Assembly: GCA_900312665.1 (NCBI GenBank)
Contig: ONZQ02000013.1
Coordinates: 682,001-746,000 of the forward strand
Source of the DNA: Cephalotrichum gorgonifer
Lineage: Eukaryota; Ascomycota; Sordariomycetes; Microascales; Microascaceae
Length of the DNA: 64,000 bases
Direction: 5' to 3'
In this document: in pieces, positions 30,135 to 39,263 of the stretch
Position numbering within the stretch: position 1 is the stretch's first letter
Layout: each line of letters begins with the position of its first letter
Notes under the pieces: generated by a model
What the model was told of the DNA's origin: nothing
The model's database searches: none
Seen by the model: only the letters and a program-made list of their open reading frames with translations
Translations under genes and position numbers: made by a program

Positions 30135-32156
30135 ATGGACGCCGCCAGCCTCGAAGAGGCGAACAAGCTTCGCGTCTCGCTGGGCATGAAGCCTCTGCCC
30201 GTGCCTGGCGCGGCCGAGCCCGAGCCCGGTTCCGACAACGAAGCCAGCGCCGAGGAGTCGGATTACCTGCAAGCGCGTACCGATGCGGCGGGAGAAAACT
30301 TCCAGAAGCTACGCGCAGAAGAAGACGTGAAGAGACGGCGCGATGAGAGGGCGGCGGCGATAAAGAAGGCTCGCGAGAAGGCGCAGAGGCACGCCGTCTT
30401 GGAAGGCAAGGGCCTCGGCGATGGGGAAGAAGAGGTGGACGCGAAGGCGTGGCTAGCAGGGCAGAAGAAGCGGCAGAAGCAGATTGCGAAGCTAAGGAAG
30501 CTGGAGGAGGAGCAGGCGGCGGCCGAGGCGCAGGCTGCCGCCGCGCTGCAGTATACGTCGCGAGACCTGGCGGGTGTGAAGGTCGCCCACGACGCCTCGA
30601 ACTTCCTTGACGGGGAGGAGCAGATACTCACGCTAAAGGACTCGACGATAGCAGAGAACGAGGAAGAGGGGGACGAGCTTGAGAACCTGGGCCTTCGCGA
30701 GCAAGAACGCTTGCAGAGGAATCTCGACCTGAAGAAGAAGAAAACCGACTACAACCCCCTCGCTGGCGACCTAGACACGAAGAACCTCCTTTCGAAATAC
30801 GACGAGGAAATTTACGGCGTCGAGAAGAAGCGGTTCACTCTGGACGCAAATGGCATTTCCGACCTGGCAGATATCCTCGATTCAGCCCCCAACAAGGCCA
30901 AGGCGCAGGGTATAGACCTTGACATTTTAGATGGTATGTTCAGTCGCCACCGCCCGGTGGTCCACGGTGTTATCATCGCGAAACTAACCGTCGCTGCAGA
31001 AAATGTCGGCCCTTCGTCCGATTACCTTGACATATCCGATATCAAGGTGAAGAAACCGAAGAAGAAGAAGTCAAAATCAACGCGACAAAAGGCGAGCGAC
31101 CCCGACGATTTTCTCCTCCCCGAACAGCCCGCGCAAGGAGACGAGAAGATGGATGTGGATACAAGCGCGCCGGCGACGAATAAGAGGAAGCAGAGTGAGG
31201 ACGCAAACCTCGTGGACGACGATGACCTACAGTTTGCACTGTCCATGCAGAGGAGAAACGCGCTGAAGAAGCGGAAAAGGATACGTCCGGAGGATATTGC
31301 AAAACAGCTGAAGGAGGAGGCTCCCGAGGAAGCGGACGGCGGCCCTGAGGAAACAGGGGGCATGGTCATCGGGGAAGTCTCCGAGTTTGTCGCCAACATC
31401 AAGAAGCCAGACGAGGAAGAGCGGCCGAAGAAGCGGCGGGCTACCACCGAGCCTAGGGTGGAAGAGGATGGGGAGGGAGAAGATGTCACGATGGAAGGCG
31501 CGGAGGTCTACAGTCGTACACAGGAAGACGACGAAGAGCAGGTACAGGAGGAAGAGGAAACTCCCGAAGACAGGGATGACGTCATGGAGGAGAAGACTGT
31601 TGGCCAGAGCATCGGCGCCACGCTCTCGCTCCTCCGAGACCGCGGTGTCCTCCGGGAGTCGGAGGGCGGTGCCGAACGCCACGAGACTTTCATAAAGAAG
31701 CAGGAATTCCTCGCCAAGAAGCGGCGCATGGAGGCGGAGCTGGAGGAGAGCGCCAGGCAGCAGCGCGAGCGCGACAGGGCGTCGGGCCGCCTCGAGCGCA
31801 TGGGCCAGCGCGAGCAGCAGGAGTGGGCGAGGCAGCAGAACAACCAGCGCGAGCTGCAGGCGTCGCGGAGGCTGGCAGAGCTCTTTAACGCCGAGTTCCA
31901 GCCGACGTTCGAGATCAAGCACACGGACGAGGACGGGAGGAGGCTGGACACGAAGGAGGCGTTCAAGCACCTGAGCCACCAGTTCCACGGCAAGGGGAGC
32001 GGCAAGGGGAAGACGGACAAGAAGATCAAGAAGATCGCCGACGAGCAGAGGAGGGAGGCGCAGAGCGTGCTCGACGCGGGCAGGGACGTGGGTATGAGCT
32101 CGGTCACGGCGCAGCAGCTGAAGAAGAGGAGGGAGGCGGGTGTTCGGTTGGCTTAA
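30135..32156 (+). CDS. SART1/Snu66 family tri-snRNP splicing factor
   Basis: Modelled as two exons, 30135-30933 and 31000-32156, for 651 residues. The reading frame is open across the 66-bp intron, so a naive ORF is 673 residues. The intron has a GTATGT donor, a CTAAC branch motif and a TGCAG acceptor, and removal gives DILDENVGPSSDYLDISDI. Snu66/SART1 belongs to the U4/U6.U5 tri-snRNP and is needed for spliceosome activation. Family marks are the N-terminal LEEANKLRVSLGMKPLPV, DAKAWLAGQKKRQKQ, ALQYTSRDLAGVKVAHD, KKKKTDYNPL, GQSIGATLSLLRDRGVL in the last third, and the C-terminal ALRYLSHRFHGK-type block, here AFKHLSHQFHGKGSGKGKT. Long acidic and Lys/Glu-rich helices join these blocks. It is convergent with the repeat-containing orphan. 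Confidence 0.93.
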   Translation: MDAASLEEANKLRVSLGMKPLPVPGAAEPEPGSDNEASAEESDYLQARTDAAGENFQKLRAEEDVKRRRDERAAAIKKAREKAQRHAVLEGKGLGDGEEEVDAKAWLAGQKKRQKQIAKLRKLEEEQAAAEAQAAAALQYTSRDLAGVKVAHDASNFLDGEEQILTLKDSTIAENEEEGDELENLGLREQERLQRNLDLKKKKTDYNPLAGDLDTKNLLSKYDEEIYGVEKKRFTLDANGISDLADILDSAPNKAKAQGIDLDILDGMFSRHRPVVHGVIIAKLTVAAENVGPSSDYLDISDIKVKKPKKKKSKSTRQKASDPDDFLLPEQPAQGDEKMDVDTSAPATNKRKQSEDANLVDDDDLQFALSMQRRNALKKRKRIRPEDIAKQLKEEAPEEADGGPEETGGMVIGEVSEFVANIKKPDEEERPKKRRATTEPRVEEDGEGEDVTMEGAEVYSRTQEDDEEQVQEEEETPEDRDDVMEEKTVGQSIGATLSLLRDRGVLRESEGGAERHETFIKKQEFLAKKRRMEAELEESARQQRERDRASGRLERMGQREQQEWARQQNNQRELQASRRLAELFNAEFQPTFEIKHTDEDGRRLDTKEAFKHLSHQFHGKGSGKGKTDKKIKKIADEQRREAQSVLDAGRDVGMSSVTAQQLKKRREAGVRLA

Positions 32157-32350
32157 GGCTTCTGGTGTGGTTACGATCGCCTTTTATAGAGTGTACGGTA
32201 CGGTCCATAAAAATTGGATCCAGATGAGAAGATAAAAGAGATCAACTTTATATCCCTTCCTGTTTTTCTTTCTTGGTTTACTTACCTCCGGAGCCTTCGT
32301 TGGAGTAACTCCCTATTCCTCCTTGTTCTATCGACCCCGCACTTCTCTGT

Positions 32351-33535
32351 CTATGTATGCTCTTTCTCCCTCTCCCTCTCTAACCTCCTTCTTTGAGTCT
32401 TCATTTGCCTCAGCTTCATCTCCTTCCTCTCCGTGTCAGCCCATTCCCGCGCCCGGGCCTCCCTCGCTGCACGCACGACAGGGTTGTTGTCATCCCACGT
32501 AATCTCCTCAACCGACGTTATATCCGTCTCGTTTCCTTCCTCGGCGTCCGCATCGGGTCCTATCCCTTCCCTGTCAGCGCTACCGTCGCTACAGACGCTC
32601 AAGGTATACTCGTGGGCACATGCCTCTATGGCCTCGTCGACCTCGCGGGTGCACTGCTCTATCACGCCCAGCTGGGCGCGGAGGACGTCCGGGGAGGGAC
32701 GCTTGGCGACGATCCGCAGGGCAGGGACCTCTCTCCTGGACATGGCTTCCCGGATGGGGCAGTATCTGTACAATCCCATTTGCTCGGTAGGGGTCTGTGT
32801 ATGGGGAGGGGTCGAGCCCGTCCCCCCGCTGTATGTTAAGGATGGGGACCCGGAGGTGGTTTCGCCGGAGCCTAGGGACGAGGTTGAGACGCTTGGGCTC
32901 AGGAAGGGAAACCTCGGCTCTGGCGTGATGTTGGGCGTGCGGAGAGGTCCAGGGGGCTGTTGATGGGATCTTTTCGGTGGTATCCTGCGCGTCGCCCTGG
33001 TTAATCTTGGTGTGTTATCAACCAGTCCTTGAGATAAGGGGGATGGGGTTTGAGCCGTACCCAGGGTCGCCGCCGACTTAGAGCTCTCAGAGCTGTACCG
33101 ATCACAACCGGGATGCCCTCCCGCCACCTTACCTCGCTCGTAGCCCTCTGGGCCCGGACTGCTTCTGTCTTCAGGGCTAGACTCCGGCGTCTGGCCCACA
33201 ATCACCCGCCGACAAAGCTCCACGACCTCATCAAGTGATTGGGGCATCACGTCGCCATTCACTCGTGCGTTCCTATTTTGGAAGCTCGTTCCATCGCCCA
33301 CTACCGGCCTCCCTTTCTCTTTCCCCTTACCCTGGTTATCTACGGATATCATCTCCATGGATGGCCGCCGCCGCGAGCCTCCAGCTACCTTCTCGCAGAG
33401 CTCCACCACATCGTCTATGGTCCGCGGTGCTATGCCGCCATTCACTCGGGCGAGCCTATCCCGGAAGCTCGCGCCATCGCCCGCCGCCGCCCTATTCTTT
33501 CCATTTATCTTTCTCCCGTTGTCTAAAGGCTCCAT
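32351..33535 (-). CDS. Orphan protein with internal tandem repeats
   Basis: A single open frame of 394 residues that I do not recognise. Residues 5-50 and 66-111 are copies of one unit with a 61-residue period: both have GDG-A/T-SF, R-ARVNG and VVELC. A third copy is partly visible upstream of the chosen ATG in the same frame (LCEQVTRGSRRLPRE), cut by a TAG at 33583-33581 that also reads as a CTTAG splice acceptor. The real gene may therefore begin in an upstream exon. The central part is Ser/Pro/Thr-rich, a helical segment follows (LRAQLGVIEQCTREVDEAIE), and the C-terminus is a charged coiled coil (REARAREWADTERKE). No signal peptide or membrane span. Confidence 0.6.
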   Translation of the reverse strand: MEPLDNGRKINGKNRAAAGDGASFRDRLARVNGGIAPRTIDDVVELCEKVAGGSRRRPSMEMISVDNQGKGKEKGRPVVGDGTSFQNRNARVNGDVMPQSLDEVVELCRRVIVGQTPESSPEDRSSPGPEGYERGKVAGGHPGCDRYSSESSKSAATLGTAQTPSPLSQGLVDNTPRLTRATRRIPPKRSHQQPPGPLRTPNITPEPRFPFLSPSVSTSSLGSGETTSGSPSLTYSGGTGSTPPHTQTPTEQMGLYRYCPIREAMSRREVPALRIVAKRPSPDVLRAQLGVIEQCTREVDEAIEACAHEYTLSVCSDGSADREGIGPDADAEEGNETDITSVEEITWDDNNPVVRAAREARAREWADTERKEMKLRQMKTQRRRLEREREKEHT

Positions 33536-34038
33536 TTCCCGCGGTAGTCTCCGCGAGCCGCGAGTTACCTGCTCGCAGAGCTAAGACACAGTAGGAGGCA
33601 AGCTTTAGTGCTCGGAGTCGGGGCTTCTTGTTAATTGGTCTTGGTGAGGTATGGCGTCTGTTCCTGAACTGGGGATGCGTGAATGGCTTGGTTCCCCAAG
33701 AGAGATGTCTTCCTAGAGTGGGTAGATAGCGTTATTATATAGGTAGTAGCTGAACGAAGCGTGAAATTTTGTTACAATGATCTGTACATTCGCGTCAAAG
33801 AGTCCCAGAGTGAGTGGCTTCAAACTGCGAAGAACAAAGGGCGAAAGATACCATTTCTCTCAACTTTTCCAACTCAATCTCCGACCTGGAACTCCTTTGA
33901 CGACCTCCTTCCCTCCTCCTTTCCTCTCGTCCAAGTTTCTCTTCCAAAGAGGGCCCGTTTTTCGACCTCGAAACTACCATCCGATTCTATCCTCATACAC
34001 ACACACCCACCCCATTCGACCCCGAGCAGATACGGCCC
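33536..34038. other. Upstream region of the repeat orphan
   Basis: Bases 33536-33580 encode a remnant of the same repeat found in the downstream orphan. The rest has short open frames without resemblance. An unplaced 5' exon of the orphan could lie here or beyond. Confidence 0.4.
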
Positions 34039-34221
34039 TCAATTTCCCCGGATATACTGGGAATCCTGCTCCACAGGCTTCTGCTGAACCCCCTCAAGTG
34101 CCCTGTTCCTCGAATTCATCCACCGTAGCATGAAGATGATCATGAAGAAGGTCGCCACCCATACCACCACCAGACTTCCAGCCCGGCGCCGGGGTCCGAA
34201 GAAGATGTTCACGGTCCTCAT
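34039..34221 (-). CDS. Possible tiny single-span membrane protein (60 aa)
   Basis: Sixty residues with no family. A basic N-terminus (MRTVNIFFGPRRRAG) is followed by a strong hydrophobic helix (SLVVVWVATFFMIIFML) and a polar tail (NSRNRALEGVQQKP). This order would suit a small mitochondrial or ER membrane protein. A short overlapping frame exists on the same strand. Only conservation or transcript data could show that it is real. Confidence 0.33.
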   Translation of the reverse strand: MRTVNIFFGPRRRAGSLVVVWVATFFMIIFMLRWMNSRNRALEGVQQKPVEQDSQYIRGN

Positions 34222-34834
34222 CTTCGCAGCTCTCTCGCTCCTTTAAATGAATAATTATAATAACGGAGGCGTAATGGCGAAAAGAAAATAACTCTCTTCC
34301 GAAATTTGGCAAGAGGGGAATATGTTGGAAGATGGAAAGAGTGGGTAGGCTGTAAATCGGATGAGGCGTGGAGAGCTTTTTCAGACCTGTCGTGGAGAAT
34401 GTGTTGCGCCTCCTTTGAGTGAGAGCTGGCTTCGCGCTAAATTCTCATGTCGTGCTGGCGAAATATCCGTCGCAGATGGCGGGGCTCAAAATGAACAGAT
34501 TCGATGGGTAGGGAAGAGGTGGCGTTTTCTATTCCCGACGAGGTTTTTTGCGTCGAGTTTGCGTCTGATAATACCCAGGTGATCGTGATATTGAGGTTGT
34601 TCTGGTATTAGCGTGACTTCTGACATGTACAAATCCCGGATAGTCCGGCCAATCACGTGCCGTCTACCGTCTAAGTGGTATAAGTGTACTTCAGTGCGCG
34701 AGTATTCAGATTGCTCATCCACCGTGATGTGGAAGTCAGTCACTCGCCGAGGAATCTAATCTAATATACAGTACTCCATAACACCGTCGCTGCCGTAAAT
34801 AAATATGACGGGTAAGAGAAGAAAAGAAAAACAC
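34222..34834. other. Intergenic, nothing recognised
   Basis: About 610 bp with only small overlapping frames. It includes the downstream flank of the Tag1-like gene. Confidence 0.45.
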
Positions 34835-37763
34835 CTAGGGGCGAATCGCCGCCCCGATCCCCTGTCCGACATACCAAAGGGTCTCCCGATACGACCCAAT
34901 CCTGATGGTCACATCAGCCCTCGCGTCCAGCTTCAACTCCCCCCCCAGCGCCCTCCTAACCGCCCCGTACCCTATAGATCCCATCGACCAGTCCACCGGA
35001 AGCCTCGGTGTGCGTGTACCGCCGGGTCGCACCGCGAACGGCTCGTAGTAGTCAATGTGCCCGACGGGTTCGGTATGGTTATAATATGCCGTGGCGTTTA
35101 CCCATTCCAGTAGGAGGGTATCGTGTCGGAAGGGAGAGACGAGAATGAATGTGGCGGTGGAGGAGAAGAGGTGGAAAGTCGCGTCTCGTATGAATCTCCC
35201 CTTGTCGTCGGGATCGTCCGAGGGGAGGTTGAGTTTCGGGGCGGAGACCTCGAAATCAAAGTTTGAGAGAGCTCTGCCAAGGATGGGCACTGATGGGATG
35301 CTGCTTTCGTGTGCTTTAGCTGTGAGGGTGATGTTTTGATCCGAGAGGAATCCTGACACGAGGTCTACCCCGATCTTCCGGCCCTCCTCCCCAAATCTCG
35401 CCGGCTCCCATATGATTGAGATGAGCAGGTTTTCGATAGTTCCGGTGGTAATGCGTACATTCTTGACGGTTGCATCGCCAATGATGGTCCCATTCTTTAC
35501 AACATGGGCAGTAAAGTAGGGTATAGTGGCCGAGTATGGGGTCGGGTTTGTGATGTTGACCATCGCCTCGATATGTATCGCCGTCTCCGTAGTCTTGAGT
35601 ACCCTGAGATTGTCGACCCTGGGCCGAAGCTTCTCGGGCAATGAGTCTACTGGGAGTGCTACAGATCGCAGAGTCAGTATCAATGACACAAAGATGCCTG
35701 CCAATAAACCCCGGCGGAAAGAAACGAGAGAAGGAGAAGGAGAAGGAGAGAGGGGGAGCGAGTGCCCGTAATACCTCAGGCGAGTAAGACCACCAAGCCC
35801 AGGGGGTTCGGCTTGAAGAGGGTTACTGGAACATGGACGGACGTTTTACTGGAATCTTCCCCTTCGTGGGGACATCCTTGAGCACGAGCTCCCCAAGAAC
35901 CGTCTTCACTTTCACGTGAACCGCCGCGTCAATATCCAGGATGACATCCCTGCCTCCGAATAGCAGGGCCTGCAGCACCGAGGTAAACACATCCTGGTCG
36001 GTAATGGTGAGCGGTACGTCGTTCGCCCGAGACTTGACCAGGAGAGAAACGTCGCCGTTTTCTTCTTCAATGCGTGTGGACTCGGCCCTCTGCCACTCTT
36101 TGATGTTGAGAACTCCCAATTTTTTGTGCTTGTAGAGGACATCGGCCGTGGCCCGAACGTGCGTCACGTTGAGGTCCAGATTCAGCTCGCTCGGTAGGCT
36201 GGCCAGGACCTCTATCGTCCCGGAGACCGTGGGTTTCCCATCCTCATCGTCCGGGTCCGCCAGTGGATCGGGCAGCTGGAAGTCGACATCGGTCAAGGAA
36301 AAGTTCTTGATGAGGTCATCGAAAGACCTGCCAGGGAAAGGTACTGGAATGGCAATGCTGGACAGAATCTCCTCGATCCATTCCGGAGTGCCCGATCCCG
36401 GGACTTTGCGCCCCCTGACGAGAACATTCGGCGGCTCTCCATTCAGGTAGCCTTTTAAGAATTGATCTAGCGGAGACGATGTGGAGTCCGGGCAGGCGCG
36501 CGTGAGGGAGTCTGGTATCTCCTCGATGATACCGTGGACGCTGACGGCCACCTCCGATCGAGGTCGTACAGGAATGGGATCGGTGACAGCCTGTGCGACG
36601 GGAATAAAAGGGTCGATCGCATTACAGTTGGGCACAAGAACATCAAATCCTAGTTCGGGGACATCGACTTGTATCGGATGCTCGTTGTAGGACGTGATCG
36701 TCACGTCAACGCCTACCACCTTTCGGTCATCCCCCGACCCCGGAGCATCGTGGAAGTTCAGTCTCGAGATGTTATACGCTGGCATCGTCGGCACATTGTT
36801 CGCTACACCGACGTATTAGTCATAAGTCATACTAGTTTCCAGAGAAAGTGGTTGACATCAACATGGAGATAAAATGAACGCCAACAAAACGTAGGGCGAT
36901 CAAAAGAACACCTTCTCCCCAAAGTATAACGAAGCAAAGGAACGGTAGAGAGATTGACCTTCAACAACGATGGACTCAACCACGCCGTGAGTCCCGAGGG
37001 GTAACCTCCCGGAGCGAAGCGAGATATCGGCCTTCCCAACAAGCCTGACGGTATCAAGCTTCCCCTCGAGCCACGTATTGGCGATCGTTCGGATCCCATC
37101 AGCATCACCGAGTGCCAGCTCCGTGATAACGTCCACCGCCGTGTTCTGTCCGTCGATGACGTTGACCGTAAAGGGAGGCAGAGCCGCAGTGCCCAGCAAT
37201 ATGTTGTCGTACTCGGGGAGGTAGACGGAAACAAGAGTCTCGTCCGTCCCTAGCGTCCCCACGATCCAGGTGGCGGCACGGCCAATGCGCCTCGAAGCAT
37301 CTTGCTTCACTCTTGACCCGTCAAGTCTGAAATTCGCCTGGACCCTCGCGCGTACGCCGGTCGCAGTGATGGACTCGAGAGATAGGTTCGTCGGCTCGAG
37401 GACGGCGGCCTGCTTCGCGTATTCTTCGACAGCGACGGGGACGAAGAATGCCCCAATGATGATGACGACTATCATCATTGCCAGCACCGTGCCGGCGACG
37501 ATCGAAGGCCATCCTACCACCGTGCTCCTCTTTGAGGAGCTGGATGAGACGGACGAGGAACGGCTCGAGGGCGTGGGTGGCGATCGCGGACTTTCGTTTG
37601 CCGCTGCGTCCTTTACACTGCTTCCGCCATACCCGGAGGTGACTGTTGATTCCGAGAGGAGCGGCGTCGTCTCTGAGGTGTCATGTTGAGGGCTATCGTT
37701 GCCGGCTCTACCCTTGCCTTTCCTAGACGAGGCGGAGGACGAGGGCTCCGCTCCGCCCGCCAT
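34835..37763 (-). CDS. Tag1-like vacuolar membrane protein (DUF3712 family)
   Basis: Three exons: 37763-36959, 36802-35843 and 35658-34835, about 862 residues. These join three reading frames that would otherwise look like separate genes. Intron 1 (156 bp) uses GTCAAT and GTGTAG and rebuilds IVVEANNVPTMPAYNIS. Intron 2 (184 bp) is less certain (donor GTCCGT), joining GKIPVKP to LPVDSLPEKL. Yeast Tag1 is a vacuolar membrane protein that signals the end of autophagy. The cytosolic N-terminus carries ETTPLL (residues 31-36), an acidic dileucine signal of the AP-3/vacuole type. One span follows (about 88-110: IVAGTVLAMMIVVIIIGAFF). The rest should be lumenal, with LEA-like beta domains (NFSLTDVDFQLP, VNITNPTPYSATIPYFTAHV) and several N-glycosylation sequons. 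DUF3712 assignment is by recognition; Tag1 orthology is inferred. Confidence 0.75.
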
Positions 37764-39263
37764 GATGAAGCGGGGTTCGAGGTCTTGATCTAGATCGTGT
37801 AATGTGTGAGTATGTACGCGTTCTCTGACGAGATTATCGGCAGAAAATCAGGATAGACTCTATAGAAGCTGGTAAAAGGGCAATGGAAGTTGAGGTGGAG
37901 ATGGATGCTCTTGTAGCTAGAGTTGGGTGGGGTGTGGAATGGGATGGATGGGTCACTCACACTGAGACGGCACGTCAGACAGTGGGAGTCAATCAGGTGG
38001 ACTATGTCGATCACGTGTGACATGACGATAAGGTGGGGTTCTGCGGCATGTGATTGGCTGGCTCTCTCCTATCGTTAACTCCGGCACCAAGCTTAAGCAA
38101 GGCACCAACAAGGCACGAACGCCGCCCCAAACTCAGGTGATCGCCTCTGTCAGGGGGAGACCAGTATTCGCAGACAGCTCATTAGAACATTAAACTTTAC
38201 GTCTATTCAGATTTACCTGCTCTAGTATTACTACTATTATTCGTAAAACCATCCGTACTTTCGAGAGAAGAGAAACCCCCAAACCCTGTAAGGATCGGAA
38301 CATGTCCAAACCGTACTGAGTGCCCTCAAAGTACGATCGCATGTTAGCCATCTAGATCTCAGCCAAGGCCTCCCGTGTTTATCTCACGATTAGCAATACC
38401 GAAACTGCATGATGTAATCCTTAAAGTCCCGTTCTCTCCGCCAGATGGCAGCTGCGAGGAGCCGGGGGTGCTCTGCTACAAACTTCACGTCTACATGTCG
38501 CTGAATTCTTCATTAGCCCTGGCGACTTCAGTCGTGGCCCATTAAACATAGCGAGGTAGCCGAGGGGAGATGCAGTAAGAGTACCCATGAGAGCACAAGG
38601 CCAAAAGGGAACTCGTACCAGCGCATCAGCGGAGAGGTCTCAATTATACAGCCGGATGAGAGCCAGACCCTGAGCCGTCCGGCCTTGACGCACATTGGAG
38701 TAACCAATACTCGACACGTCATGTCGGCCGCCAGCGCGGGAGGAAACCCTGGCAGCATGGAGTTGCCGTGATGTAGGATAATCCGAAGACTCGACACTGT
38801 CACCAGGTAGCAGCAGCCTTCAACGCGGAGGAAACCAGCGAGGGACATGCCAATGAATGGATCGGGGTGTCGTACCAGTATACCTCCGGGCTAAGAATCT
38901 TCCATCGCTGCGGACTCGATACCAGTCGTGGAGTGCGTTGCAACCGTGGGACCTGCGGCCTCTGGAACGGGTTCAGCAGTCACTATCAAACAGCAAGTTT
39001 AAATCAAACCTTGGTACGAATGTTGTATTAGGCCCGCTGCCATAATGTGGCGCGCTACCTGGTCAGCTCCAAATCGAAATCACGGAAAAATGTAAAGTCA
39101 AATTTGAGTCCCTAGTAACCGAGTTTCAGTAGGTCTGTTTAAACTCCTATTACCTGCAGAAAGAGATGCTCCTGTTCCATGGTCAGACTATCCACAAGGA
39201 AGCCTGATGTTTGTCAGTCACGCTGATCACGCTAACGTCCCACAGCACACCCTCGTACTACCT
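37764..39263. other. Intergenic, Tag1-like upstream region and KH gene 3' flank
   Basis: About 1.5 kb without convincing coding sequence. A 106-codon minus-strand frame at 38528-38848 lacks any recognisable motif. No tRNA found. Confidence 0.45.

Noticed and set aside
38528..38848. 106-codon minus-strand frame with hydrophobic parts
   Set aside because: Cysteines and hydrophobic stretches are irregular; no splice partner or family likeness.
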